Assembly: GCF_900312745.1 (NCBI RefSeq)
Contig: NZ_OMPD01000014.1
Location: 1,612,001-1,676,000 of the forward strand
Source: Aquimarina sp. AU58
GTDB lineage: Bacteria > Bacteroidota > Bacteroidia > Flavobacteriales > Flavobacteriaceae
Length of the DNA stretch: 64,000 nt
Direction of reading: 5' to 3'
This document shows positions 15,874 to 24,806 of this stretch, in pieces (the first letter of the stretch is position 1; each line of letters starts with the position of its first letter). The notes under the pieces are model-generated. The model was not told the origin of the DNA, ran no database searches, and saw only the letters and a program-made list of their open reading frames with translations. The translations under genes were made by a program, and so were the position numbers.

Positions 15874-16836
15874 ATGAATGTAATAAAATATAGTTGTGCC
15901 ATTGTGCTGGCTTTGGTGGTTTTATATGCTTGTAAAAAAGACGATGATGATAATGGTGGCACTGTCACTCCTCCTAAGGATAGAGGGGAGCAACAAATAA
16001 TAGATGATGCTGCGCTTCAGGATTATTTAAGAACACATTTTTATACTATGGAGGATGTGCTTATAAATGATGATACTACTGTCGAGTATCAAGTAGTAAA
16101 CTTTGATACCATAGCTACACCTAATGAGAATGAACAATCAATTTTGGATTCTCCTCTTTTAGCAACTAAAAAAATTACGAGAAACGATGTTGAATATACA
16201 TTGTATATTTTAAACTTTAACAAAGGAGAGGGTACACATCAGCCAACTTTTGCAGATTCTACTCTGGTAACCTATAGAGTGAAATTATTAGATACCGATG
16301 ATAAAGTATTTGATAGTGCACTAAATCCTGTATGGTTTGATTTAGTGTCTGTTGTAGAGGGTTTTAGAGAATCATTGGTGGATTATAAAGGAGCCTCGAG
16401 TTTTGTTGAGAATAGTGATGGTACAGTTACGTATACAGGTTATGGAGACCTGGTTGTGTTCATGCCCTCTGGTTTAGCTTATTTTAATGAAAAAAGGGGT
16501 GATATTCCTGCATATTCTCCATTAATTTTTAATATTCAATTGTATAAGGTAAATCAAGCTGATCATGATAGAGATGGTTTGCCATCTTATTTAGAAGATA
16601 TAGATGGTGATCGCTTGGTATTAGATGCAGATGATAATACAGATGGAAATAATGCACCAAATTATGTAGATAATGATGATGATGGAGACGGTACATTAAC
16701 TAAAGATGAGATAACTGTTAATGATAGTAATAATGATGGGTTTATTACCTTGGATGAAATTACATTTTATGATGATGATGGTGATGGCATAAAAAATCAT
16801 TTGGATGCCGATGATAGGGATTTAAAAAACGAATAA
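15874..16836 (+). CDS. FKBP-like lipoprotein with an Asp-rich calcium-binding tail
   Basis: 320 residues from the ATG at 15874; a TTG at 15850 would add a non-lipoprotein prefix. The lipobox LYAC is followed by KKDDDD. The middle has the FKBP_C pattern: VTYRVKLLDTDDKVFDS, a V-V-E-G-F-R-E-S strand, FMPSGLAYF and PAYSPLIFNIQLYKV. The last 90 residues are D/N repeats (DHDRDGLPSYLEDIDGDRL, DDDGDGTLTKDE, NNDGFITLDE, DDDGDGIKNH), like EF-hand or thrombospondin type 3 loops. Several FKBP active-site residues look replaced, so catalysis is uncertain. An outer-membrane lipoprotein is inferred. Confidence 0.8.
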   Translation: MNVIKYSCAIVLALVVLYACKKDDDDNGGTVTPPKDRGEQQIIDDAALQDYLRTHFYTMEDVLINDDTTVEYQVVNFDTIATPNENEQSILDSPLLATKKITRNDVEYTLYILNFNKGEGTHQPTFADSTLVTYRVKLLDTDDKVFDSALNPVWFDLVSVVEGFRESLVDYKGASSFVENSDGTVTYTGYGDLVVFMPSGLAYFNEKRGDIPAYSPLIFNIQLYKVNQADHDRDGLPSYLEDIDGDRLVLDADDNTDGNNAPNYVDNDDDGDGTLTKDEITVNDSNNDGFITLDEITFYDDDGDGIKNHLDADDRDLKNE

Positions 16837-16869
16837 AAAAAACTCCGATTTTTCAATCGGAGTTTTTTT
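16837..16869. terminator. terminator after the FKBP-like lipoprotein gene
   Basis: AACTCCGATT, loop TTTC, AATCGGAGTT with A residues before and T residues after. It works in both directions and may also serve the minus-strand barrel gene ending at 16904. Confidence 0.88.
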
Positions 16870-16903
16870 ATAACAAAGTTCTACCGCATATCTGGGTTTA
16901 AAT

Positions 16904-17488
16904 CTATAAGTCCAGAGAAAGACCTATAATGAGCTGATTCGGTCTAGAATCTACTCGTATACTCTTATCTATAGATTCTGCAGTGTTTTTACTAAGCCCA
17001 CGTTCATAGCGTATATCTGCTGTAAGTCTGCCAAATTGTATGCCTGCTCCAAATTGTATCCCAACAGTAAACTCATTTTTAACATCACCAAGTCGTACAT
17101 CCTCTAGGTCTGTTTCTACAATGTACTGCAATGCCGGGCCTCCAAAAACATGTATTGGTCCCAAAACAGAAATCCCCAAAAGAATAGGTAAATCTAATTT
17201 TTTTATCGTGTAATCAAGCTCTGTATTTGTAAGCTTGTAGGAACTGTTGTTCACGGTGTATTGTAATTCTGGTTTGAGATAAATATTATCAGTTAGTTTT
17301 CCTCTTAAAAACACCCCTAGATGATACCCAACCCGATCATCTGCTGTTGTTCTTGTAACATCGGTAATTTCAATTTTGCCATTATCTCCATAATTAAGCC
17401 CTCCTTTTACTCCAAAAGTTACTCTTTTTTCCTGGGCAAGTATGGCACAAGAAGTAAATAGCATAAAAAAAATAAACACATTTTTCAT
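16904..17488 (-). CDS. small outer-membrane beta-barrel protein
   Basis: 194 residues with a signal peptide (MKNVFIFFMLFTSCAILAQ). Alternating amphipathic strands follow: TFGVKGGLNYGDNGKI, YHLGVFLRGKLTDNIYLKPE, LDLPILLGISVLGPIHVFGG, GIQFGAGIQFGRLTADIRYE, with a final QLIIGLSLDL. This is the porin-like outer-membrane beta-barrel domain common in Bacteroidetes (OMP_b-brl family). About eight strands fit. Function is unknown. Confidence 0.85.
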   Translation of the reverse strand: MKNVFIFFMLFTSCAILAQEKRVTFGVKGGLNYGDNGKIEITDVTRTTADDRVGYHLGVFLRGKLTDNIYLKPELQYTVNNSSYKLTNTELDYTIKKLDLPILLGISVLGPIHVFGGPALQYIVETDLEDVRLGDVKNEFTVGIQFGAGIQFGRLTADIRYERGLSKNTAESIDKSIRVDSRPNQLIIGLSLDL

Positions 17489-17768
17489 TATAAAATAATT
17501 TTTGCTTCAATCAGGATATTTAATAGAGTTTCATTACCAAGGTTCAAAATGCAATACAACCTGATGTTTTTATAGTTTTTGCAAGGTACTCACTACGTTT
17601 ACACTAAAAAACATAGCATAATGTCATCAGGATTTAAAGCTACTTCAAACTGTAATAGATGATCTATTATATAATCCAGATTTAAAGATTAATAAATAAT
17701 TTGAGTGATTTTGGTATAAAGGCTAGTCTATAAAGAACGAATGTCTTTATGTTTTATTTTTTGTAGAA
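17489..17768. other. gene-free stretch
   Basis: About 280 bases upstream of the beta-barrel gene on the minus strand. No convincing coding frame, repeat or promoter was seen. Confidence 0.5.
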
Positions 17769-17772
17769 ACAA

Positions 17773-17802
17773 AAAACCTTCTGAAATAAATCAGAAGGTT
17801 TT
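17773..17802. terminator. terminator of the transketolase operon
   Basis: AAAACCTTCTGA, loop AATAAA, TCAGAAGGTTTT: a perfect 12-bp stem 22 bp beyond the transketolase stop on the minus strand, with T residues following on that strand. Confidence 0.85.
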
Positions 17803-17823
17803 CTTAATATTTAAAAAATACTA

Positions 17824-18777
17824 TTATTTTCTTTTTATGACTTTTAACACGGCTTTGTTTATAGCTTCTGCATTTAAGCCATATTTTTCCATTAACTGAT
17901 CTGGTGTTCCACTTTCTCCAAAAGTATCATTTGTTGCAATAAATTCTTGAGGAACAGGATTGTGTTGTGTTAAAACTCTTGAAACGCTTTCTCCTAAACC
18001 ACCTAAAAAATTATGTTCTTCAGCAGTAACAAGACACCCTGTTTTCTTTACCGAATTTAGGATTGCTTCGTCATCAAGAGGTTTTATCGTATGTATATTA
18101 ATGACTTCTGCGCTGATTCCTTGTTGGTGTAGTGATTCTGCTGCTTGTAAAGCTTCCCATACCAAATGGCCGGTAGCAACTATGGTAACATCAGTTCCTT
18201 CTTGTAGTAACACTGCTTTTCCGATTTCGAAGTTTTGATCTTCTGGGGTGAAATTGGCAACTTTTGGTCTTCCAAATCTTAAATAAACAGGGCCTTGGTA
18301 ATCTGCAATTGCTATGGTAGCAGCTTTAGTTTGATTGTAATCACATGTATTGATTACTGTCATTCCTGGTAGCATTTTCATAAGACCAATATCTTCCAGA
18401 ATTTGGTGTGTTGCTCCATCTTCTCCTAGTGTTAAACCAGCATGTGAAGCACAAATTTTCACATTTTTATCACTATACGCTATAGATTGACGAATTTGAT
18501 CATAAACACGTCCTGTAGAGAAATTCGCAAACGTTCCTGTAAAAGGGATTTTACCGCCGATAGTTAATCCTGCAGCGATTCCCATCATATTTGCTTCAGC
18601 AATACCAATCTGGAAAAAACGCTCTGGATGATTCGCAATAAAAGCATCCATTTTTAAAGAACCGATCAAATCAGCACATAATGCCACTACATTTTCATTA
18701 GTCTTACCTAATTCTTCTAAACCGGCTCCAAAACCAGAACGAGTATCTTTTTTTCCTGTGTCTATATATTTTTTCAT
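17824..18777 (-). CDS. transketolase, C-terminal subunit
   Basis: 317 residues carrying the pyrimidine-binding and C-terminal domains of a split transketolase. Visible motifs include FFQIGIAEANMMGIAAGL, FSTGRVYDQIRQSIAY, HAGLTLGEDGATHQILED, YLRFGRPK and the C-terminal TAEEHNFLGGLGE. With the N-terminal subunit it moves two-carbon units between sugar phosphates in the pentose phosphate pathway. The start overlaps the stop of the preceding small gene by 4 bp (ATGA), which places that gene inside the operon. Confidence 0.93.
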   Translation of the reverse strand: MKKYIDTGKKDTRSGFGAGLEELGKTNENVVALCADLIGSLKMDAFIANHPERFFQIGIAEANMMGIAAGLTIGGKIPFTGTFANFSTGRVYDQIRQSIAYSDKNVKICASHAGLTLGEDGATHQILEDIGLMKMLPGMTVINTCDYNQTKAATIAIADYQGPVYLRFGRPKVANFTPEDQNFEIGKAVLLQEGTDVTIVATGHLVWEALQAAESLHQQGISAEVINIHTIKPLDDEAILNSVKKTGCLVTAEEHNFLGGLGESVSRVLTQHNPVPQEFIATNDTFGESGTPDQLMEKYGLNAEAINKAVLKVIKRK

Positions 18778-19478
18778 TCTGTTATTTTATAACTAAAGTT
18801 AATATCTAAAGTTTTGGGATTATTATCTGTTTTTACTGCCTTAATCAAAGTTTTATTTTTATTGGCAAGATATAATATAACCCCATTTATTTTTGGTGTT
18901 TTAATATCTTCTGATATGTTAGAACCCGACATCATTTTGTAAATTGAATTCAAAAGTATAGAATTGTTAAATTTCATATCTTTTGAACAGACAATTTTAA
19001 TTTTTTCCTCTGGTTCATTATCAGGATACAATTGGTGAATATTGTAATCTTTATTTTCAATTTGAATGTAATCTTCTGTTTTTTCAAAAATAAATTGTGT
19101 TGTACCATCAAATGGAGATTTATCTTTTACAGAAGGGATAAAATCATTAACATTCATTTTCATAAAGAATTCATTTTTATCAAAAGTCATTAGAAAATAG
19201 ACAAACTGTTTTTGGGTATCAAAAACAATATGCATTTCAGAATTTTTAATATCGGTATTTCGATTTCTAAATACTGACCTTTGAAAACTTTCTACCAGAG
19301 CATCAGAGTCGGTGTACAAATAATCACCATTTTTACTAAATCCTATAGTAATAGTATCTTTCTTATTTTTAGTTTCAATTTCATAATCAACAAAATAATC
19401 GATTACTATTTTTTGGCTAAAAGAAGAAACAGATGTTGATACAAAGAATACAAAGAATGCTAGTTTAACTATTTTCAT
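18774..19478 (-). CDS. secreted protein of unknown function inside the transketolase operon
   Basis: 234 residues with a signal peptide (MKIVKLAFFVFFVSTSVSSFS). The rest is beta-rich: KNKKDTITIGFSKNGDYLYT, MHIVFDTQKQFVYFLMTFDK, TQFIFEKTEDYIQIENKDY, VILYLANKNKTLIKAVKTDN. This arrangement is like the GLPGLI/DUF4412 proteins of Bacteroidetes, but I cannot assign it. It sits 10 bp after the N-terminal transketolase gene and overlaps the C-terminal subunit start by 4 bp. An envelope protein between two halves of a cytosolic enzyme is odd. Confidence 0.75.
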   Translation of the reverse strand: MKIVKLAFFVFFVSTSVSSFSQKIVIDYFVDYEIETKNKKDTITIGFSKNGDYLYTDSDALVESFQRSVFRNRNTDIKNSEMHIVFDTQKQFVYFLMTFDKNEFFMKMNVNDFIPSVKDKSPFDGTTQFIFEKTEDYIQIENKDYNIHQLYPDNEPEEKIKIVCSKDMKFNNSILLNSIYKMMSGSNISEDIKTPKINGVILYLANKNKTLIKAVKTDNNPKTLDINFSYKITE

Positions 19479-19488
19479 TTTATGATCT

Positions 19489-20334
19489 TTAATAATCTCC
19501 CAGAGTCTCAGGATTTTGTGCTAATCCAATTTCTAGTTGTTCATCGTTAGGAGCTTTACCGTGCCATGCATGTGTATGCATCATAAAATCGACTCCATTA
19601 CCCATTACAGTATGCATTAGTATACATACGGGTTTTCCTTTACCTGTTCTGCTTTTTGCTTCTTTTAAGCCTTCAATAACTGCAGAAATATTGTTGCCGT
19701 CCTTAATTTCCATAACATCCCAGCCAAAAGCTTCAAATTTTGCTTTTAGGTCTCCTAGTGGAAGAACATCATCTGTAGCACCATCTATTTGTTTACCATT
19801 ATAATCGATGGTAGCAATAAGATTATCTACTTTTTTTCCGGAAGCATACATAGCTGCTTCCCAAATTTGTCCTTCCTGAAGCTCTCCATCACCATGAAGA
19901 CTGTATACCAGGTGAGAATCATTATTTAACTTTTTTGCTTGTGCAGCACCCAAGGCTACAGACATCCCTTGTCCCAATGATCCAGAAGCAATACGAATAC
20001 CAGGAAGCCCTTCATGAGTTGTTGGGTGTCCTTGCAATCTACTGTTAATTAGCCTAAAGGTGTTTAGCTCTTCTACAGGGAAATACCCACTTCGCGCTAA
20101 TACACTATAATAGACTGGCGAAATATGACCATTAGATAAGAAGAAGATATCTTCATCGATACCATCCATATCAAAATCATCTTTTCGATCTAAAACTTCT
20201 TGAAACAGGGCAACAAAAAATTCTGTACAGCCCAAAGATCCTCCTGGATGACCAGAATTTACTTTGTGTACTTGTCGTAAAATATCTCTACGTACTTGTG
20301 TTGCAAAATCCTCTAATTGTTTTGTTTTTGGCAT
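19489..20334 (-). CDS. transketolase, N-terminal subunit
   Basis: 281 residues. I start at the ATG at 20334 (MPKTKQLEDFATQVRRDILR), which fits the family; the frame stays open 44 codons upstream but that part crosses the promoter. Thiamine diphosphate motifs are clear: HKVNSGHPGGSLG, SLGQGMSVALGAA, GDGELQEGQIWEA and IDYNGKQIDG. It pairs with the C-terminal subunit encoded at 17824-18777. Confidence 0.94.
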   Translation of the reverse strand: MPKTKQLEDFATQVRRDILRQVHKVNSGHPGGSLGCTEFFVALFQEVLDRKDDFDMDGIDEDIFFLSNGHISPVYYSVLARSGYFPVEELNTFRLINSRLQGHPTTHEGLPGIRIASGSLGQGMSVALGAAQAKKLNNDSHLVYSLHGDGELQEGQIWEAAMYASGKKVDNLIATIDYNGKQIDGATDDVLPLGDLKAKFEAFGWDVMEIKDGNNISAVIEGLKEAKSRTGKGKPVCILMHTVMGNGVDFMMHTHAWHGKAPNDEQLEIGLAQNPETLGDY

Positions 20335-20364
20335 TATATTGCTGATTTCTTGATAATAAAGCTT

Positions 20365-20395
20365 CAAAAGTACTGGTTTTGTATGCGGTGACAAA
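20365..20395 (-). promoter_or_regulatory. promoter of the transketolase operon
   Basis: On the minus strand: TTTG (20395-20392), 19 bp, TACTTTTG (20372-20365), a full match to the Bacteroidetes consensus, 31 bp before the ATG at 20334. It also shows that the open frame upstream of 20334 is not translated as a longer protein. Confidence 0.78.
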
Positions 20396-20458
20396 ATGTA
20401 TAGACTGCTTTTAATTAAGAAACTAATGTTAATAACAAAAAGTTTTAGAAAACCTAAA

Positions 20459-20490
20459 TTGATCAATGTGATTTTAGTTAGCTATCTTTG
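20459..20490 (+). promoter_or_regulatory. promoter of the tgt operon
   Basis: TTG (20459-20461), 21 bp, TATCTTTG (20483-20490), 20 bp before the tgt ATG. The spacing is 2 bp longer than the usual 19 but both boxes are good. Confidence 0.7.
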
Positions 20491-20510
20491 CGCTCCACCA
20501 AACAGGAATT

Positions 20511-21641
20511 ATGCAATTTGACCTTTTGTCCAAAGACTCTCTAAGTAAAGCGAGAGCAGGTAAAATAAGTACAGATCACGGTGTTATAAAAACTCCGATT
20601 TTTATGCCGGTAGGAACAGTTGCTACCGTAAAAGGAGTACACCAAAGAGAATTAAAAAATGATATTAATCCCGATATTATTTTAGGAAATACATACCATT
20701 TATATCTAAGGCCTCAGACTCCTATTTTAGAAAAAGCAGGAGGGTTACATAAATTTATGAACTGGGACCGAAATATCCTTACCGATAGTGGAGGTTACCA
20801 GGTGTATTCTTTATCTGCTAATCGTAAAATAAAAGAAGAAGGCGTAAAGTTTAAATCTCATATCGATGGATCATATCATGTGTTTACCCCAGAGAATGTG
20901 ATGGAGATCCAACGAACCATTGGAGCCGATATCATAATGGCATTTGATGAGTGTACACCTTATCCTTGTGATTATCGATATGCAAAAAGAAGTATGCATA
21001 TGACTCACAGATGGTTAGATCGTTGTATGCAACATTTAGAAAAAATTCCGGTTAAATATGGATATGATCAGGCTTTTTTTCCAATAGTACAAGGAAGTAC
21101 CTATAAGGATCTTAGAAAACAATCGGCAGAATATATTGCGAATGCTGGAGCTGTTGGTAATGCAATTGGAGGATTGTCTGTAGGAGAACCGGCAGAAGAA
21201 ATGTATGCGATGACAGAAGTAGTAACAGATATTTTGCCAGAAGATAAACCAAGATATTTAATGGGAGTAGGAACACCTATTAATATTTTAGAAAATATTG
21301 CCCTTGGTGTAGATATGTTTGATTGTGTAATGCCTACACGTAATGCACGTAATGGGATGTTGTTTACAGCACATGGAACTATTAATATAAAAAATAAGAA
21401 ATGGGAAGATGATTTTTCACCAATAGATGAAATGGCTATCACTTTTGTAGATACCGAGTATTCTAAGGCGTATTTAAGACATCTTTTTTCGGTAAATGAA
21501 TTATTAGGAAAACAAATAGCAACAATACATAATTTAGGTTTTTATTTGTGGTTGGTTCGCGAAGCTAGAAAACATATCTTAGCCGGTGATTTTAATTCCT
21601 GGAAAAATATAATGGTTAAACAAATGGATAAAAGATTATAG
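20511..21641 (+). CDS. tgt: queuine tRNA-ribosyltransferase (tRNA-guanine transglycosylase)
   Basis: 376 residues, normal length. It exchanges guanine 34 for a queuosine precursor in tRNAs with GUN anticodons. The base-binding DSGGYQVYSL, DECTPYPCDY, GGLSVGEP and the nucleophile region VDMFDCVMPTRNARNG are present. The C-terminal zinc site is unusual: the C-x-C-x2-C triplet found in E. coli Tgt is missing here (SPIDEMAITFVDTEYSKAYL), although the fourth ligand histidine (ATIHNLGFY) remains. It is first in an operon with a permease and an EamA transporter. Confidence 0.93.
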   Translation: MQFDLLSKDSLSKARAGKISTDHGVIKTPIFMPVGTVATVKGVHQRELKNDINPDIILGNTYHLYLRPQTPILEKAGGLHKFMNWDRNILTDSGGYQVYSLSANRKIKEEGVKFKSHIDGSYHVFTPENVMEIQRTIGADIIMAFDECTPYPCDYRYAKRSMHMTHRWLDRCMQHLEKIPVKYGYDQAFFPIVQGSTYKDLRKQSAEYIANAGAVGNAIGGLSVGEPAEEMYAMTEVVTDILPEDKPRYLMGVGTPINILENIALGVDMFDCVMPTRNARNGMLFTAHGTINIKNKKWEDDFSPIDEMAITFVDTEYSKAYLRHLFSVNELLGKQIATIHNLGFYLWLVREARKHILAGDFNSWKNIMVKQMDKRL

Positions 21642-21642
21642 A

Positions 21643-22713
21643 TTGAAAATACTAGACTGGTACATACTTAAAAGATATCTGGGGACATTTTTTACAATGA
21701 TTCTGCTTTTTATCCCTATAGGAATAATAGTAGATCTTTCAGAAAAAATTGATAATATGCTAGAACATCAGGTTCCTCTTGATGCTGTTGTTGGATATTA
21801 CCTCGACTTTACTGTTTATTTTGCCAATTTACTATTTCCTCTTTTTGTATTCTTATCTGTGATTTGGTTTACCTCTAAGCTTGCTAATAAAACAGAAATT
21901 ATAGCTTTTTTAAGCTCTGGGGTTTCATTCTGGAGATTTCTTAGACCCTATATGATAGGTGCGGTTATCATTTGTTTCGGTGCATTAGCTATGGGATTGT
22001 TTTTGGCTCCAAAAGCTAGTCAAGGATTTAATGAATTTAAATACTCTTACCTTAAAAAAGGTAAAAAAGTACAAGAAACTAAAAACGTATACCGACAACT
22101 TAATGATAGTATGTTTTTGTACGCAAATAACTTTAAACCTTTAGAGAAATCTGCTACTAATTTTACAATAGAATATTTTGACGGTAATAGATTAAAGATA
22201 AAAATATCTGCAAGAAGAATTGTATTTAAAGATAGTATTTATGAATTGAGAGATTATGTAAAACGAACTGTATTAGAAAATAAAGATATCATTGAAAAAG
22301 CTACAACTAAGGATACTGTCTTGCCTTTTAATATAGATGAATTTACCCCGGTTACGTATGTGGCAGAAACTCTTAACTATACAGAGTTAAGTAAGTTTAT
22401 CAAAAAAGAAAGTAAAAGAGGGTCATCTGATATCAATAGATATAAAGTTGTAGCGTATAAAAGGTGGAGTATACCAGTATCTGCATTTATTCTTACCATT
22501 ATTGGCGTAGCCGTTTCTTCTATGAAAAGAAGAGGAGGGATGGGGGTTAATCTGGCTGTTGGTATTTCATTAGCATTTGTTTTTATCTTTTTTGATAAAG
22601 TATTAGGTACATTGGCCAATCAATCTGATTTTCCACCAATTGTTGCTGTATGGTTTCCTAATATATCTTTTGGAATCTTAGCCATTTATCTTTTATATAA
22701 TGCCAAACGCTAA
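21643..22713 (+). CDS. LptF/LptG (YjgP/YjgQ) family permease
   Basis: 356 residues. The start is TTG at 21643, 1 bp after the tgt stop; MKILDWYILKRYLGTFFTMI matches the family N-terminus, so the rare start is well supported. Three N-terminal membrane helices (about 13-33, 55-78, 98-120), a large periplasmic beta domain, and three C-terminal helices (QFDLL-like region absent, SIPVSAFILTIIGVAVSSMK, LAVGISLAFVFIFFDKV) follow the LptFG layout. LptFG extract lipopolysaccharide for transport to the outer membrane. Which subunit it is cannot be decided here. Confidence 0.88.
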   Translation: MKILDWYILKRYLGTFFTMILLFIPIGIIVDLSEKIDNMLEHQVPLDAVVGYYLDFTVYFANLLFPLFVFLSVIWFTSKLANKTEIIAFLSSGVSFWRFLRPYMIGAVIICFGALAMGLFLAPKASQGFNEFKYSYLKKGKKVQETKNVYRQLNDSMFLYANNFKPLEKSATNFTIEYFDGNRLKIKISARRIVFKDSIYELRDYVKRTVLENKDIIEKATTKDTVLPFNIDEFTPVTYVAETLNYTELSKFIKKESKRGSSDINRYKVVAYKRWSIPVSAFILTIIGVAVSSMKRRGGMGVNLAVGISLAFVFIFFDKVLGTLANQSDFPPIVAVWFPNISFGILAIYLLYNAKR

Positions 22714-23632
22714 ACTTTTTAATTACCTTCATTTACATTTTATAGTATTTATATGGGGGTTTACAGCTATTCTTGGAGAATTGATATCTATCGAAGCACT
22801 ACCACTGGTTTGGTATAGGATGCTTCTGGCTTCGGTGTTTATTTATGTTTACATTTATTTCAAAAAATTACCATTAACGGTTTCCAGAAAATTATTTTTT
22901 ACACTTTTTTTAGCGGGAATTGTCATAGCATTACACTGGATTACTTTTTTTGCAGCAATCAAAGTTTCTAACGTATCTATAACACTATCCATGATGTCTA
23001 CAGGAGCTTTTTTTACTTCAATTTTAGAGCCTATTTTTTATAAAAGAAAGGTAATATGGTATGAAATTCTTTTCGGACTTTTAGTCATTACAGGATTGTA
23101 TATTATTTTTAAAGTTGAAGGAGATTACTTTATAGGTATTGTTTATGCATTGTGTTCTGCTTTTTTATCTTCGGTTTTTTCTCTAATAAATGGAAAAGTA
23201 GCACAGCAATACAACCCATCGGTAATTTCTTTTTATGAACTATTAAGTGGTGTGGGGGTTGTAACTGTATATTTATTAGGAATAACAATATTTGGTGCAA
23301 CAACCGAAGGATTTACAGTTTCGTTTTTTCAATTATCAACCTCGGATTGGATGTTTATGTTGTTATTAGCGTCGGTGTGTACAGCTTATGCTTTTATAGG
23401 CTCTGTACAGGTAATGAAATATTTAACTCCGTATACAGTAATGTTAACAACAAACTTAGAACCTGTATATGGGATACTATTAGCGTTCTTAATTTTTGGA
23501 GAAGCAGAAAAGATGAATCCCCAATTCTACTACGGTGCGGCGATTATTCTGGGTACAGTTGTTTTAAATGGAATATTTAAAAATGCTAAAAAAAGAAAAA
23601 GAGAGGGAACTTTGCATAACATTACGAAGTAA
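22700..23632 (+). CDS. EamA/DMT-family transporter
   Basis: 310 residues with about ten membrane helices and two EamA repeats (FIVFIWGFTAILGELISIEA near the start, IGIVYALCSAFLSSVFSLIN at mid-length). The end (TTNLEPVYGILLAFLIFGEA) is the typical second-repeat finish, followed by a basic KNAKKRKRE tail. It overlaps the permease gene by 14 bp. Such proteins export metabolites or amino acids; the substrate is unknown. Confidence 0.88.
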   Translation: MPNAKLFNYLHLHFIVFIWGFTAILGELISIEALPLVWYRMLLASVFIYVYIYFKKLPLTVSRKLFFTLFLAGIVIALHWITFFAAIKVSNVSITLSMMSTGAFFTSILEPIFYKRKVIWYEILFGLLVITGLYIIFKVEGDYFIGIVYALCSAFLSSVFSLINGKVAQQYNPSVISFYELLSGVGVVTVYLLGITIFGATTEGFTVSFFQLSTSDWMFMLLLASVCTAYAFIGSVQVMKYLTPYTVMLTTNLEPVYGILLAFLIFGEAEKMNPQFYYGAAIILGTVVLNGIFKNAKKRKREGTLHNITK

Positions 23633-23638
23633 AGTTTT

Positions 23639-23646
23639 TATATTTG
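23639..23646 (+). promoter_or_regulatory. candidate -7 element (TATATTTG) for accA
   Basis: TATATTTG lies 37 bp before the accA ATG. A TTTG at 23611-23614 is 24 bp upstream, a little far for the -33 box. Confidence 0.5.
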
Positions 23647-23683
23647 TCGGCTAACCCTAGTTAATATAAAATATATTCTTGAT

Positions 23684-24637
23684 ATGGAATATTTAGAATT
23701 TGAACTCCCCATTAAGGAACTCGAAGAACAATTTGAGAAGGCTTGCGCCATCGGTGAAGAGAGCGAAGTTGATGTTACTGATACGTGTAAGCAAATTGAA
23801 AAAAAACTAAAAGAAACTAAAAAAGAAATATATAAAAACCTTACGCCGTGGCAACGAGTTCAGCTGTCAAGGCACCCTTCTAGGCCATATACATTAGATT
23901 ATATAGATGCCATCTGTGGTGAATCCTTTTTAGAACTACATGGTGATCGAAATGTAAAGGATGATAAAGCCATGATTGGTGGTTTAGGAAAAATTGGAGA
24001 CCAGAGTTTTATGTTTGTTGGTCAACAAAAAGGATACAATACCAAGACCCGACAATACCGTAATTTTGGAATGGCAAATCCAGAAGGGTATCGTAAAGCA
24101 CTACGTTTAATGAAAAGTGCAGAAAAATTTAATATTCCGGTGGTTACTTTTATTGATACTCCTGGTGCTTATCCTGGATTAGAAGCAGAAGAACGTGGCC
24201 AAGGAGAGGCAATTGCTCGTAATATACTAGAAATGACTCGTCTTAAAGTACCAGTTATTGTAGTGATTATAGGAGAAGGAGCCAGTGGAGGAGCATTAGG
24301 AATAGGAGTAGGAAATAAAGTGTTGATGCTCGAAAACGCATGGTATTCTGTAATTTCTCCAGAAAATTGCTCTTCTATTTTATGGAGAAGCTGGGATCAG
24401 AAAGAACAAGCTGCAGAAGCTTTAAAGCTTACAGCCAAAGATAGTGTTAAACTTAAGGTGGTTGATGAAATCATTAAAGAACCACTTGGTGGTGCACATA
24501 GTGATCGAGAAACAACCTTTAAAACAGTACGGGATAAAATATTAGCATCTTTTGAAGAATTAAAAAACTTATCACCAGAAGAATTGGTTGAAAAGCGAAT
24601 GGAAAAATATGCAAATATGGGAGTCTTCAAAGACTAA
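23684..24637 (+). CDS. accA: acetyl-CoA carboxylase carboxyltransferase subunit alpha
   Basis: 317 residues, standard length. It transfers the carboxyl group from biotin to acetyl-CoA in fatty acid synthesis, with AccD. Typical segments are visible: [70 protein letters not shown] and [13 protein letters not shown] good terminator follows. Confidence 0.96.
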   Translation: MEYLEFELPIKELEEQFEKACAIGEESEVDVTDTCKQIEKKLKETKKEIYKNLTPWQRVQLSRHPSRPYTLDYIDAICGESFLELHGDRNVKDDKAMIGGLGKIGDQSFMFVGQQKGYNTKTRQYRNFGMANPEGYRKALRLMKSAEKFNIPVVTFIDTPGAYPGLEAEERGQGEAIARNILEMTRLKVPVIVVIIGEGASGGALGIGVGNKVLMLENAWYSVISPENCSSILWRSWDQKEQAAEALKLTAKDSVKLKVVDEIIKEPLGGAHSDRETTFKTVRDKILASFEELKNLSPEELVEKRMEKYANMGVFKD

Positions 24638-24663
24638 TCCCTAAAGGAATCACTTACTACCTG

Positions 24664-24693
24664 AATCTGAAGTTGTAAGCTTCAGATTTTTTT
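24664..24693 (+). terminator. terminator after accA
   Basis: AATCTGAAG, a 7-nt loop, CTTCAGATT, then a run of T residues. Confidence 0.88.
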
Positions 24694-24731
24694 ATGCTTA
24701 TTAACAATAAATTTAAGTTATTAACAGTTCA

Positions 24732-24764
24732 TTTGTTGAAGACTAGTGGACATTCGTATCTTTG
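24732..24764 (+). promoter_or_regulatory. promoter of dnaB
   Basis: TTTGTTG (24732-24738) and TATCTTTG (24757-24764), 18-21 bp apart depending on the -33 register. The -7 box covers the TTG at 24762 that could otherwise be read as a start, which settles that dnaB begins at the ATG at 24807. Confidence 0.78.
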
Positions 24765-24806
24765 TATTTAGGTACATCTTTTTACAATTTTTTTACATTC
24801 GTAGTC

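Noticed and set aside
20335-20466. N-terminal extension of the transketolase subunit
   Set aside because: The extra 44 codons cross a consensus promoter and have no similarity to the family; the ATG at 20334 fits.
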